The position numbers and the translations under genes were made by a program. From assembly GCA_002346225.1 (NCBI GenBank), contig DDYY01000011.1, positions 7,579-71,578 on the forward strand: DNA of 64,000 nt, given 5' to 3'. This document shows, piece by piece, positions 1-7,946 of the stretch. Source of the DNA: Bacteroidetes bacterium UBA3022. Its GTDB lineage: Bacteria > Bacteroidota > Bacteroidia > Chitinophagales > BACL12. Positions within the stretch are counted from its first letter, which is position 1. Each line of letters begins with the position of its first letter. The notes under the pieces are model-generated. The model saw only the letters and a program-made list of their open reading frames with translations. It was not told where the DNA came from and did not search any database.

Positions 1-216
1 GCGTTTTACTGGTATCTGGGGGTAGGACCTACCGCCATTATTGGAGATGTATTTCGTCTGGGTGTGGCCGGAGAAATCTGACTGGAATATCTCTTTAACA
101 CCGTACCTATTGCAATTGGTGCCGACTGGCGTCCAAGCTTATGGATAGTGGATGAAACCCGTTTTGGTTCCGATTCATTCGGACTGAACGTGCGCTGGAG
201 ATTTGGAAGTTATTAA
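1..216 (+). pseudogene. C-terminal end of an outer-membrane beta-barrel-like protein, interrupted by an in-frame TGA
   Basis: The window opens inside a gene read in frame 1. Codons 1-26 and codons 28-71 are both rich in alternating aromatic and hydrophobic residues, with Trp/Tyr-rich strands (FYWYLGVG, LEYLF, DWRPSLW). The frame ends in RWRFGSY before TAA at 214-216, an aromatic C-terminus typical of Bacteroidota outer-membrane barrels. Codon 27 (positions 79-81) is TGA. The reading continues sensibly in the same frame on both sides, so this looks like a single-base nonsense change (TGA from GGA or TGG) rather than a frameshift. TGA is a normal stop elsewhere in the window. A sequencing error is possible. 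The upstream part lies outside the window, so the exact family is not known. Confidence 0.5.
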
Positions 217-242
217 GCTGAACTTTTACGCCTTTATAGACA

Positions 243-275
243 AGACATTCCTGATAATCGGGAATGTCTTTTTTT
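243..275 (+). terminator. Rho-independent terminator of the beta-barrel gene
   Basis: A 9-bp perfect stem (243-251 with 261-269) encloses a 9-nt loop and runs straight into a T tract (269-275). It lies 27 nt after the stop of the upstream partial gene. Confidence 0.85.
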
Positions 276-336
276 ATGCGTTTCCGCTGTTCAATCGCCG
301 GCAGATGATGTCGTCAACAGCTCAAAAAAGGGCAAG

Positions 337-383
337 AAAAAACCCCGCCTAACTTCCCGGGAGGAAAGTCACCGTGGCGGGGT
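337..383 (-). terminator. Rho-independent terminator of the HtrA-type protease gene
   Basis: On the minus strand, ACCCCGCC (383-376 side) pairs with GGCGGGGT (349-342) and is followed by a T run (342-337). It lies about 80 nt beyond the stop of the protease gene. The rest of 217-465 holds no gene that I can see. Confidence 0.8.
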
Positions 384-465
384 CAACCTGAAAACCCAAT
401 TACCCTATAGTGTTAAGAGACTTTTTCTTTTCTTATTAATATAACGTAAGAATTGCATTTGTAGT

Positions 466-1920
466 TTATAAACTTAACCCGTAATTATAAATTTTGTTCG
501 GATAGTTCGGGTAGATGCCTTCTACAATGATATTGCTACCTTCTTTTTCTTTTAACGCACGCGCCAGCTCATTGTTGTTCTTAACAGAAGTGCCGTCAAT
601 ACCGGTGATAATGAAGCCTTCTCTGATTCTTGTTTGCGCTGCTATCAGACCATTTTTAATATTGGTGATGCGCACGCCACCTTCCAGCTGGTAGTAGTTG
701 GCTTCCCTGGAACTCAGGTCTTCCAAATCAATACCGAGGCTCTGTACAATCTCATTGGTTTCCTTCACTATGATATTGGTGTTGCCATCCTTGTTCTTCA
801 GGGTAACGACAACATTCTTATGGTCGCCTTTGTGCTGCAATGCCACATTGACTTTATCACCCGGTCCGTACTGACTGATTTGTTCCTGTAATTCCGGGAA
901 GGAAGTGATAGCGGCATCGTTGATATGCGTGATGATGTCACCTACTTTGATGCCGGCAAGATCGGCGCCGGAGCCTTCAATGACATTGGCAACTACCACG
1001 CCGCCCACATCGTCTTTGCGGATATCTATTTCCACACCGAGGTAAGCGCGCTGCACTGTACCGTACCTGCGCAGGTCTTTGACAACCTTCTGCACGATGT
1101 TCACGGGAACGGCAAAGGAGTAGCCTGCAAATGTTCCGGTTGGTGTAGCAATGGCTGTATTGATACCGATGAGTTGTCCGTTCGTGTTGACCAGTGCTCC
1201 TCCGCTGTTACCCGGATTCACGGCTGCATCGGTTTGGATAAATGACTCGACAGGTGTGCTTGCATTTTCACCCAGGATATCGATTTTTCTTCCTTTGGCA
1301 CTCACGATGCCCGCGGTGACGGTAGAGGCCAGGTCGAAAGGATTACCTACTGCGAGTACCCATTCACCCACGCGCACGGAGTCTGAATTTCCGTAGCGAA
1401 TGATGGATAAATCCTGGGCGTCAACCTTGAGCAATGCAATGTCCGTGCTGGGGTCTGTGCCTATCAGTTTTGCATCGAGTTTGCGCTTGTCGAAAAGCAC
1501 CACTTCAATTTTATCGGCATTCTTTACCACGTGGTAATTGGTAACGATATAGCCGTCGTCGGTAACGATAACACCCGAGCCGGTAGACATAGCTGCTTGT
1601 CCGCCGTTGTCCCAGGAGAAATCATCCCCAAAAAACTGTCTCAATAAATCATTGGTACCACCTACACTCGCTGTTCTGCTGTAGGTAGTCTTAACGTGCA
1701 CTACCGCAGGCGTTGTGAGTGCGGCTGCGTAGGTGAAGTCCACCGGTGCCATGCCGGATGGTGCTACCGGAAAACTGAAATCAGCGAGATGGTAGGGATC
1801 GGCTGCACTGGCAATGGCGTTATTTTGTTCCGTGGCAACGTATCGATTATATGCCCAAATGGAACTGACAGACGTGATTGCGGCAATAAGGATTGTCAGA
1901 ATAAATTGTTTGGTTTTCAT
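466..1920 (-). CDS. HtrA/DegP-type periplasmic serine endoprotease (Do family)
   Basis: A 484-residue trypsin-like protease of the periplasm, expected to degrade or refold misfolded envelope proteins. Residues 5-24 form a signal peptide or anchor. The S1C protease domain carries the full catalytic triad: His130 (TNYHVV), Asp160 (STDIALLK) and Ser239 (PGNSGGAL). Two PDZ domains follow, roughly 290-385 and 390-480, as in DegP/DegQ. Length is normal for the family. The gene stands alone, divergent from dapF. An imperfect promoter -7 box (AATATTTG, minus strand 1967-1960) lies about 40 nt upstream. The family assignment is secure; whether it acts like DegP, DegQ or DegS cannot be decided from sequence, although two PDZ domains argue against DegS. 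Confidence 0.95.
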   Translation of the reverse strand: MKTKQFILTILIAAITSVSSIWAYNRYVATEQNNAIASAADPYHLADFSFPVAPSGMAPVDFTYAAALTTPAVVHVKTTYSRTASVGGTNDLLRQFFGDDFSWDNGGQAAMSTGSGVIVTDDGYIVTNYHVVKNADKIEVVLFDKRKLDAKLIGTDPSTDIALLKVDAQDLSIIRYGNSDSVRVGEWVLAVGNPFDLASTVTAGIVSAKGRKIDILGENASTPVESFIQTDAAVNPGNSGGALVNTNGQLIGINTAIATPTGTFAGYSFAVPVNIVQKVVKDLRRYGTVQRAYLGVEIDIRKDDVGGVVVANVIEGSGADLAGIKVGDIITHINDAAITSFPELQEQISQYGPGDKVNVALQHKGDHKNVVVTLKNKDGNTNIIVKETNEIVQSLGIDLEDLSSREANYYQLEGGVRITNIKNGLIAAQTRIREGFIITGIDGTSVKNNNELARALKEKEGSNIIVEGIYPNYPNKIYNYGLSL

Positions 1921-2046
1921 ATTGATATCGATTTTTAATTACACTTGGTAATAGTCTAACAAATATTATGCTCAAACGTTCTTTGAACGCATTCCTGTAT
2001 TTTCGCTTAACAATATTTAACGTCCGGCACTCAACTACAATAATAT

Positions 2047-2832
2047 ATGCAGCTACAATTTAGCAAATACCACGGAACAGGCAACGATTTTATCATGATC
2101 GACAACCGGGAAATGCTGCTTCAGCGCGACAATGTTGCACTGTACCGTCAGCTTTGTCACCGTCATTTTGGCATAGGAGCCGATGGGGTCATCTTATTGC
2201 AGAACCTGGAGGGGGCCGACTTTGAAATGGTATACTTCAATGCCGATGGTCGCGAGAGTACCATGTGTGGCAATGGCGGAAGATGCATGGTAGCTTTTGC
2301 TATACGTTGCGGCATGCAAAAGGAGCAATTTTATTTCAAGGCCATTGATGGCATGCACGAAGCTTTTGTGGCCGATGGAAAAGTACACCTCAAGATGCAG
2401 GATGTGCAAATAGGAGCGCGGAGGGATACAGCGTATATCCTGGATACCGGATCTCCCCACTATGTGCGGTTCAGTGAGGAAGTAAGCGGCATGGATGTAA
2501 AGACAGCAGGAGCGCGGATACGACATGCTCCTGAGTTTGCCGCTGCCGGCATCAACGTGAATTTTGTGGAAGTGCTGCAAGGGGGATTGCTGGTGCGCAC
2601 ATTCGAAAGGGGCGTGGAAGACGAGACGCTCTCCTGCGGCACCGGAGTCACAGCGGCGGCGCTTGCCTTTGCCGATGCGCAGTCTCTACCGGAAGGAGAA
2701 CATGCCATCGCCATCACCACTCCGGGCGGTGAACTGGAAGTGCGGTTTCGGGTGGAAGGCCCTCAGGTGTTCAGGGATGTCTGGCTGGTGGGGCCGGCAG
2801 TAGCTGTGTTCGACGGTACCATAACCATTTAA
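2047..2832 (+). CDS. dapF: Diaminopimelate epimerase
   Basis: Converts LL- to meso-diaminopimelate, the penultimate step of lysine synthesis and a peptidoglycan precursor step, in the cytosol. The 261 residues form the two mirrored halves of the PLP-independent epimerase fold. Both catalytic cysteines are present: Cys74 in STMCGNGGRC and Cys197 in LSCGTGVTAAA. The N-terminal FSKYHGTGNDF motif is characteristic. The gene stands alone, divergent from the protease. A possible -7 box TATTTTCG sits at 1998-2005, without a clear -33 box. The stop is only 2 nt from the convergent neighbour's stop. The identification is secure. Confidence 0.97.
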   Translation: MQLQFSKYHGTGNDFIMIDNREMLLQRDNVALYRQLCHRHFGIGADGVILLQNLEGADFEMVYFNADGRESTMCGNGGRCMVAFAIRCGMQKEQFYFKAIDGMHEAFVADGKVHLKMQDVQIGARRDTAYILDTGSPHYVRFSEEVSGMDVKTAGARIRHAPEFAAAGINVNFVEVLQGGLLVRTFERGVEDETLSCGTGVTAAALAFADAQSLPEGEHAIAITTPGGELEVRFRVEGPQVFRDVWLVGPAVAVFDGTITI

Positions 2833-2834
2833 GG

Positions 2835-3359
2835 TTAGCGGTACATATTCAGCATGTAGGAAAGAGAAACGGTATAGAAATTAGAACGGGTATCCGTTAC
2901 ATCCAGCATGAAGCCACCATTGAGGTCGAAGGGTAACTCGCCGATATCGAAGCGGACACCGGTGGTGATATAGGGGCCGTAATTCGAATAATAACTCCAT
3001 CCGTTGTTCATGGCAGCGCCCGCACCTACATAGTAGCCCGAAGGTTCGGCCGAAAACTGGGTAGCACCATTGCCTTTGTTAAAATTGATGGTCAGCGGGA
3101 AGAAGGAGGTGAAGTAATCTTCTTCCGCATAGGTTCCCTGCTCGGCAAAGTAACCGAAGCTCAGGCGGGTATCGAGCGAGAAAGTGCCCGCGTAGCCCAA
3201 TTGGTAGAAGTTGATTCTCGGACTGTAATGCAGGGCCGGGTAATTGTCGACAGGACTGTAATAGTAACCTACGCCCACGCTGTGGATGTATTCCAGCTGT
3301 GCGTCAGCGGTTTGGTAAATCCCACAAATAACTAATAGGGCGAGAATGCTTTTTTTCAT
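2835..3359 (-). CDS. Secreted beta-rich protein, probable small outer-membrane barrel
   Basis: 174 residues beginning with a clear signal peptide (MKKSILALLVICGIYQTADA, cleavage near residue 20). The mature part is rich in Tyr, Phe, Gly and alternating patterns (VGVGYYYSP, RINFYQLGYAG) and ends in strands SLSYMLNMYR, as expected for a small beta barrel or outer-membrane-associated protein. I do not recognise a named family. A perfect -7 box (TACCTTTG, minus strand 3396-3389) lies 29 nt before the ATG. It is monocistronic and convergent with dapF. Confidence 0.75.
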   Translation of the reverse strand: MKKSILALLVICGIYQTADAQLEYIHSVGVGYYYSPVDNYPALHYSPRINFYQLGYAGTFSLDTRLSFGYFAEQGTYAEEDYFTSFFPLTINFNKGNGATQFSAEPSGYYVGAGAAMNNGWSYYSNYGPYITTGVRFDIGELPFDLNGGFMLDVTDTRSNFYTVSLSYMLNMYR

Positions 3360-3388
3360 AAGAGGTGTTTTGCTGCTTGCGAACCCGA

Positions 3389-3396
3389 CAAAGGTA
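3389..3396 (-). promoter_or_regulatory. Promoter -7 box (TACCTTTG) for the small secreted protein
   Basis: Exact match to the Bacteroidota TAnnTTTG element, placing transcription start about 25 nt before the ATG at 3359. No clear TTTG is visible at the expected -33 position. Confidence 0.5.
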
Positions 3397-3459
3397 ATAC
3401 CTAAATGACATTTAATGGATGCCCCTCCGGCCCATTAAAACTGTGTTGCAAGTGCCTTA

Positions 3460-3492
3460 TTGCTGATTAGTGATTAAAAAAAACTACATTTG
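3460..3492 (+). promoter_or_regulatory. Promoter of the CorA-type transporter gene
   Basis: TTG (3460-3462), 22 nt, then a perfect TACATTTG (3485-3492). This predicts a start near 3496 and a leader of about 30 nt. Confidence 0.6.
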
Positions 3493-3526
3493 CAGCGATT
3501 AATCCTTAAACGTTGCATGGGCAGTC

Positions 3527-4486
3527 ATGATCAAATACTACAAAAGAGAACAGAATAACATTGTAGAAATTGACAGACCTGAAAAAGACTGCTGGATCAA
3601 CGTATACCCTCCCTTCGACCATAAGCGATTAGCCCAACTCAGCGATGCCATTGATATTCCCATCGACTTCCTGCTCGACTCCATAGATATTAACGAGCGT
3701 TCCAGGTTTGAGGTAGACGACAACGTAAAGCTGATAGTCATCAACACGCCCATAGAGAATGATCTGGAGCACTTTGTGGATAATGAGGCGTTTTACATCA
3801 CGGTTCCGGTGGGCATTATTCTTACCAAAGACCACAATATCATTATTTCCAGTGCCCAGAACAGGGTCATCGACTGGTTGTTCTCAGTGGCCATCAAGCA
3901 CTTGAATCCCACGGATAAGGATACCATTGTGTTGAAGATTTTTGAAAAGAATGTCTTCTATTTCACCCAGTACCTGAACGAGATGAACAAGCGCAGGTAC
4001 CTTATAGAAAAGGAGCTGATGCACAGCAGCCGCAACACGGAACTGTCGAAATTGCTGAATATCCAGAAGTCGCTGGTGTACTTTGTAACGGATTTGCGCG
4101 CTAACGAGCTGCTCATGATGAAGCTGGCCCGGACCAATACAGTGCTCGGCATCAAGGACGATGAAGAGAAGAGCGATTACCTGCAGGATATCCTCATCGA
4201 TAGCGGGCAGGCTTCTGAAATGGCGAATATCTACACCAATATCCTCAACGGGACTATGGATGCCTTCGGATCCATTATTTCCAATAACCTGAACATGGTG
4301 ATGAAGCGTTTAACTTCAGTCACTATCATATTGATGGTGCCCACGCTGGTGGCCTCCTTTTACGGCATGAATCTCGATCCATTGCCGTTTGCAGGCAGCA
4401 GCAGCGCCTTTTTGGGTGTTTCTATCTTCTCCGTACTGTGCGCCGTAATCCTATATTACATCTTTCGCCGCATCCGCTGGTTCTAA
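3527..4486 (+). CDS. CorA-family divalent metal ion transporter
   Basis: A 319-residue inner-membrane channel or transporter for Mg2+ (or Co2+/Ni2+) of the CorA superfamily. A long cytosolic alpha/beta plus coiled helical domain (1-255) precedes two C-terminal membrane helices. The signature GMN (residues 280-282, in SFYGMNLDPLPF) ends the first helix as in true CorA proteins. The C-terminus is basic (FRRIRWF). The start at 3527 follows a matching promoter. An out-of-frame ATG lies 10 nt earlier. The gene is monocistronic. The metal preference cannot be read from the sequence. Confidence 0.93.
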   Translation: MIKYYKREQNNIVEIDRPEKDCWINVYPPFDHKRLAQLSDAIDIPIDFLLDSIDINERSRFEVDDNVKLIVINTPIENDLEHFVDNEAFYITVPVGIILTKDHNIIISSAQNRVIDWLFSVAIKHLNPTDKDTIVLKIFEKNVFYFTQYLNEMNKRRYLIEKELMHSSRNTELSKLLNIQKSLVYFVTDLRANELLMMKLARTNTVLGIKDDEEKSDYLQDILIDSGQASEMANIYTNILNGTMDAFGSIISNNLNMVMKRLTSVTIILMVPTLVASFYGMNLDPLPFAGSSSAFLGVSIFSVLCAVILYYIFRRIRWF

Positions 4487-4502
4487 AAATTTTCAAAAAA
4501 TA

Positions 4503-4535
4503 TTTGGAAGTGACACCGTCATTTCCGTATCTTTG
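4503..4535 (+). promoter_or_regulatory. Promoter of the secreted unknown protein
   Basis: TTTG (4503-4506), 21 nt, then a perfect TATCTTTG (4528-4535), one of the best consensus promoters in the window. Predicted start is near 4539, about 32 nt before the ATG at 4571. Confidence 0.7.
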
Positions 4536-4570
4536 GAACATCTGTGGCTCTTCCCTCAGCACCTATAGAT

Positions 4571-5383
4571 ATGAAACACACTACATTACTTCTTGCCTTT
4601 TCACTTCTTGCTTTCGTAGCAAAAGCTGAAACCTCTTTACAGGAGCGGCTGCAATTACCTCTTTACGTAATACTTTCAGATTCGGACAACGACATCAATA
4701 AGGATTTGCGTTCCGTAATTGATGGCTACTGGGATTTGAATGAGGTGGAGTATATATCTGAAGCGGATTACGAAGAATTAAGCTGGACAGCTCAGAACTG
4801 CTTCCTGGTATACCAGAAAAACCAGTCTGTAGAAGACGATGGCACCACGGTGTATTCTGAAGTTTTGCGCATTGTTGCCTTTACCAAAAAGGGCAAATTG
4901 GTAGAAAATATCGCCGGTTCTCCCATAATGGGATATGACGGTGAAAACAGGAATACCAGCCTTGTAAATGCCGTTAAGCTGCTGCAGGACAAGGTACAGT
5001 TTGTGTTGTACAAAGAACAGGGTGACAGCGAATATGCGAACTACTCTCAAAAAATAAACAGTGAAAGTAGTATTGTAAAATTGAAAAAGTTGTATATTTC
5101 GGCCCAGGATTTAGAGGAAGGATTGGATTACGCGTCTATACGTGATCTGTACAAAGGCGAAGTGAAGATTGTAGACAAATCGTACATTGATAAACTGGTT
5201 GAACAAGGTTCAGAAGACGCTGTTTGTGTTATAGTAAACAAAAGGCAGACTTCCGGGTTTACCTATGTCAATACCAAGATGATTGTGGATGCATCCACAG
5301 GTGCCTTGGTTTATAAAGATGAAACAACAAGTACTTCTCCTAAAGGTTTTAGTAAGAAGGACTTTAAGAAACTGGCAGATTGA
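4571..5383 (+). CDS. Secreted protein of unknown function
   Basis: 270 residues. The open frame can be extended to a GTG at 4544, but the ATG at 4571 starts a clean signal peptide (MKHTTLLLAFSLLAFVAKA, cleavage before Glu) and fits the promoter, so I take it as the start. The mature protein is acidic in its first half (LSDSDNDINKDLR), with alternating hydrophobic beta strands, and ends in a Lys-rich tail (SKKDFKKLAD). No catalytic motif, metal site or repeat is visible and I do not recognise the family. It is a single gene with its own consensus promoter and strong terminator, so it is expressed as an independent unit. Confidence 0.8.
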   Translation: MKHTTLLLAFSLLAFVAKAETSLQERLQLPLYVILSDSDNDINKDLRSVIDGYWDLNEVEYISEADYEELSWTAQNCFLVYQKNQSVEDDGTTVYSEVLRIVAFTKKGKLVENIAGSPIMGYDGENRNTSLVNAVKLLQDKVQFVLYKEQGDSEYANYSQKINSESSIVKLKKLYISAQDLEEGLDYASIRDLYKGEVKIVDKSYIDKLVEQGSEDAVCVIVNKRQTSGFTYVNTKMIVDASTGALVYKDETTSTSPKGFSKKDFKKLAD

Positions 5384-5409
5384 GGGTTAAGCATTTGTCA
5401 GGTTTTGCA

Positions 5410-5441
5410 GGCCGCCTGTTAATAGCAGGCGGTCTTTTTTT
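5410..5441 (+). terminator. Rho-independent terminator of the secreted unknown protein
   Basis: GCCGCCTG (5411-5418) pairs with CAGGCGGT (5426-5433) around a 7-nt loop and is followed by an uninterrupted T tract (5434-5441). Confidence 0.9.
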
Positions 5442-5688
5442 GTCCGGATGTACCGTAATTTGTGATTAACAAAATATTTACAGTTTGTTTCACAAATACG
5501 CCTCTATTTATAGGATAATTGCCAATTTAATCTCATTAAGGCATTGTATTATTTTTTATTCCTGTCACAATTGGAATTATAGATCTTTTATTTTAATCGA
5601 ACTGCGTTGTTCCTACTGCTTTGGCAGGATAATTTAATCAAAGCAGTCACATTTGCCCTTTCTGCGAAATGAGGGCCTGTCGGCGGTC
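5442..5688. other. AT-rich intergenic stretch without a recognisable gene
   Basis: The gene-free gap between the unknown secreted protein and fmt is about 410 nt. This AT-rich first part has no ORF with protein-like composition on either strand, and I see no repeat or RNA family in it. The second part holds the candidate small RNA described separately. Confidence 0.6.
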
Positions 5689-5719
5689 TTGCAGACTTCT
5701 TCCAAATAGTACATCTTTG
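5689..5719 (+). promoter_or_regulatory. Candidate promoter of a small RNA
   Basis: TTG (5689-5691), 20 nt, then CATCTTTG (5712-5719), which differs from TAnnTTTG only at the first base. There is no ORF downstream on the plus strand before the terminator at 5766-5796. Confidence 0.45.
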
Positions 5720-5722
5720 TAA

Positions 5723-5796
5723 GGCAAGTCAATTCCCAACGCTATTTCCAAGAAACAAACCACAGGCCTCTGATGTCCCCATCAGAGGCTTTTTTT
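5723..5796 (+). ncRNA. Candidate small non-coding RNA of about 74 nt
   Basis: The promoter-like pair at 5689-5719 predicts a start near 5723. The transcript would end in a strong terminator hairpin at 5766-5796. The 5' part is single-stranded-looking and A/C rich, with no start codon followed by a credible frame. Length and layout fit a trans-acting or regulatory small RNA. It does not match an RNA family that I know. The hairpin lies directly beyond the convergent fmt stop, so it could instead be only an fmt terminator, although the T run is on the wrong side for that. Confidence 0.4.
5766..5796 (+). terminator. Rho-independent terminator, plus-strand oriented
   Basis: A perfect 10-bp stem (5766-5775 with 5780-5789), a 4-nt loop and a 7-T tract at 5790-5796. 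No protein gene on the plus strand ends nearby. The T tract overlaps the stop codon of the convergent fmt gene. Confidence 0.8.
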
Positions 5797-6712
5797 ATGG
5801 CCTGTATCCACGCAGGAAGGTGCTGGTCTCCATCCGTTTTTTACCATGCCACTGGATATCGGTAACGCTTACCCAGCCGTCTGTAGCCCTGTACTTAATG
5901 TAAGAGCTGTAATCGGTCTGCATTTGACCCGGAGGAACCTCATCTGTAGCTGGTTCTATGATGCACCGAAATACCTTCAGCTGCTTTCCGGCAAAATCGG
6001 TATAGGCGCCGGGATAAGGCGATAATCCACGTATAAAGTTGCGCACCACCCCTGCAGGCTGTTCCCAGTTAATCTGGCAATCCTCCCTGAAAATCTTAGG
6101 AGCCCTGGGATAGTCGCCCTCCTCCTGCGGGGTAGTAACAATGTTGCCCTGCGCAATCATCTGCACCGATTTCAATACTACCTGACTGCCTGTGTGCATC
6201 AGTTTGTCGTGCAGGCTGCCTGCGTCGTCGTCTTCACTTATAGCCACTTCCTGCTGCAATATGATATTGCCGGTATCGATGGCGTGCTGGAGAAAAAAGG
6301 TAGTTACTCCTGTTACCTTGGCTCCGTCGATAATGGCCCATTGGATAGGGGCTGCCCCCCTGTAAGCAGGCAGCAGGGAAGCGTGCAGGTTGATGGTGCC
6401 CAGGCGCGGCATATTCCATACTACCTCCGGCAGCATTCTGAATGCCACCACTACTTGTAAATCGGCCTGAAAACCGGCCAGCGTTGCAAGAAAGTCGGGG
6501 TGCTTTAATTTTTCGGGTTGCAATACCGGTATGCTATGCTCTTCCGCACAGCGTTTAACCGGCGAGCTTTGTAATTGCAAACCTCTTCCGGCAGGCTTGT
6601 CGGGGGCGGTAACCACTGCCACCACCTCAAAACCATTTTCCAGTAGGATTTCCAGAGACGGCACTGCAAAATCGGGTGTGCCCATATAGATAATGCGCAT
6701 AGAGCTTTCCAT
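5795..6712 (-). CDS. fmt: Methionyl-tRNA formyltransferase
   Basis: Formylates Met-tRNA(fMet) with 10-formyl-tetrahydrofolate to make the initiator tRNA. The N-terminal Rossmann-like domain starts with RIIYMGTPDFAVPSLE. The active-site block INLHASLLPAYRGAAPIQWAI contains the conserved Asn and His, and the catalytic Asp lies in the AIDTGNI segment. The C-terminal OB-type tRNA-binding domain ends at the stop. The 305-residue frame opens with an ATG that overlaps the upstream stop as TAATG. The family more often begins at the fifth residue (MRIIYMG, ATG at 6698-6700), so either start is possible. It is translationally coupled to the NamZ-like gene. Confidence 0.96.
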   Translation of the reverse strand: MESSMRIIYMGTPDFAVPSLEILLENGFEVVAVVTAPDKPAGRGLQLQSSPVKRCAEEHSIPVLQPEKLKHPDFLATLAGFQADLQVVVAFRMLPEVVWNMPRLGTINLHASLLPAYRGAAPIQWAIIDGAKVTGVTTFFLQHAIDTGNIILQQEVAISEDDDAGSLHDKLMHTGSQVVLKSVQMIAQGNIVTTPQEEGDYPRAPKIFREDCQINWEQPAGVVRNFIRGLSPYPGAYTDFAGKQLKVFRCIIEPATDEVPPGQMQTDYSSYIKYRATDGWVSVTDIQWHGKKRMETSTFLRGYRP

Positions 6713-7914
6713 TATTCGAAATCGGGATAAAGCAGGTATTTACTGCGGACCCTTTTAAATGCGGCTAAACCATCCGACCAGCTCAGCCGGATTTCTTCCT
6801 CGGACAGTCCGCTTTCCAGCTGGCGGCGCAGCAAGTCGCTGCCGGCAAGTTTATCAAAGAATCCATCTTTTCTGAAAAAATCGGTGGTGGCACCTATGGA
6901 CTGATACATATCTATCAGGTATTCCAATTGCAGGCGCCCGGCCAGGAGCACACTATCGGGCAGTTGGCTCAGATCTCTTCCGTAACATCTTTGTCCATTG
7001 AAAGGCGGCTGGGTACTCCCTTTATTAGGGGCAGGCGTAAAGGTATAGGCGAATTGGGTGGCAGCGGGTGCTCCAAATACCTCGAAAGGCTTATCCGTGC
7101 CCCGACCTACAGATACACCGGTGCCTTCAAAGAAGCACAGGGAGGGGTAGAGGTAAATACTTTCGGCGGTTGGCAGGTTAGGAGAGGGCGGAATGGGAAC
7201 CTCATAGGTATCCGAATGCCGGTAATGGCTGCAGGTCACTACCTCCAGGGCACACTGCACGCCGTTGGCCAGCCAGCCTTCTCCATTGATCATTTGGGCG
7301 TATTCGCCAATGGTCATGCCATGGACAACGGGTACCGGGTGCATACCGACAAACGAGCTATAGGCCGGATCCAGAACCGGGCCATCTACGTAAAATCCGT
7401 TCGGATTAGGACGGTCGAAGATGAGCACGGGGATGTTGTTTTCAGCACAGGCCTCCATCACGTAATGCATGGAGGATATGAAAGTGTAGAAGCGTGCACC
7501 CACATCTTGTATGTCAAAAATAATAATATCAATCCCTTCGAGATCTGCAGGGGCCGGCTTCTTTTTCTTGCCGTAGATGGAAATTACCGGCAAGCCAGTC
7601 TTGGCATCTTTTCCGTCGAGTATGGTGGCACCGTCGGCAGCATCGCCCCTGAAACCGTGTTCGGGAGCGAAAATTTTACGCACATCAATACCGGCAGCGA
7701 GCAAGGTATCAGGCAGTGGCGTCTTGCCTACCACGGAGGTCTGGTTAATGACCAGTCCCACGCGTTTCCCTGCCAGCTTCGGCAGGTAATAATCCATACG
7801 TTCCGCACCGGTTTGCAAGGTGGGGAGGGCGCTCTCTTGTTCCCCTGAGGAATCTGTATTTTTACAACCGGTCACCGAGGACAGCGACAGGACTATCAGT
7901 AGTAATATATTCAT
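6712..7914 (-). CDS. NamZ-like (DUF1343) exo-beta-N-acetylmuramidase lipoprotein
   Basis: A 400-residue member of the DUF1343/YbbC family. Characterised members (NamZ) remove terminal N-acetylmuramic acid from peptidoglycan fragments, so a role in wall turnover is likely. The N-terminus is a lipoprotein signal with lipobox SSVTGC, which predicts an anchored periplasmic protein. Conserved family blocks are visible: VGLVINQTS, FAPEHGFRGDAADG, IIFDIQDVGARFYT and FDRPNPNG. The longest frame starts 15 codons earlier, but that extension runs into the divergent gene and would spoil the signal peptide. The ATG at 7914-7912 also follows a near-perfect -7 box (TAACTTTA). It overlaps fmt by 1 nt. Confidence 0.88.
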   Translation of the reverse strand: MNILLLIVLSLSSVTGCKNTDSSGEQESALPTLQTGAERMDYYLPKLAGKRVGLVINQTSVVGKTPLPDTLLAAGIDVRKIFAPEHGFRGDAADGATILDGKDAKTGLPVISIYGKKKKPAPADLEGIDIIIFDIQDVGARFYTFISSMHYVMEACAENNIPVLIFDRPNPNGFYVDGPVLDPAYSSFVGMHPVPVVHGMTIGEYAQMINGEGWLANGVQCALEVVTCSHYRHSDTYEVPIPPSPNLPTAESIYLYPSLCFFEGTGVSVGRGTDKPFEVFGAPAATQFAYTFTPAPNKGSTQPPFNGQRCYGRDLSQLPDSVLLAGRLQLEYLIDMYQSIGATTDFFRKDGFFDKLAGSDLLRRQLESGLSEEEIRLSWSDGLAAFKRVRSKYLLYPDFE

Positions 7915-7925
7915 ACGCAACAGGG

Positions 7926-7933
7926 TAAAGTTA
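7926..7933 (-). promoter_or_regulatory. Promoter -7 box (TAACTTTA) for the NamZ-like gene
   Basis: One mismatch to TAnnTTTG. It lies 11 nt before the ATG at 7914, in the 32-nt gap between two divergent start codons, so any -33 element must lie at or inside the start of the permease gene. Confidence 0.4.
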
Positions 7934-7946
7934 GAACTTATAACGC

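Noticed and set aside
79..81. UGA recoded as Trp or Gly in this organism
   Set aside because: Many well-defined genes here end with TGA at the expected place (e.g. at 9177-9179 and 51777-51779), and prfB is present.
6928..7848. 306-codon open frame on the plus strand opposite the NamZ-like gene
   Set aside because: It is antisense to a gene with clear family motifs and a lipoprotein signal; its own translation has no recognisable domain and biased composition.
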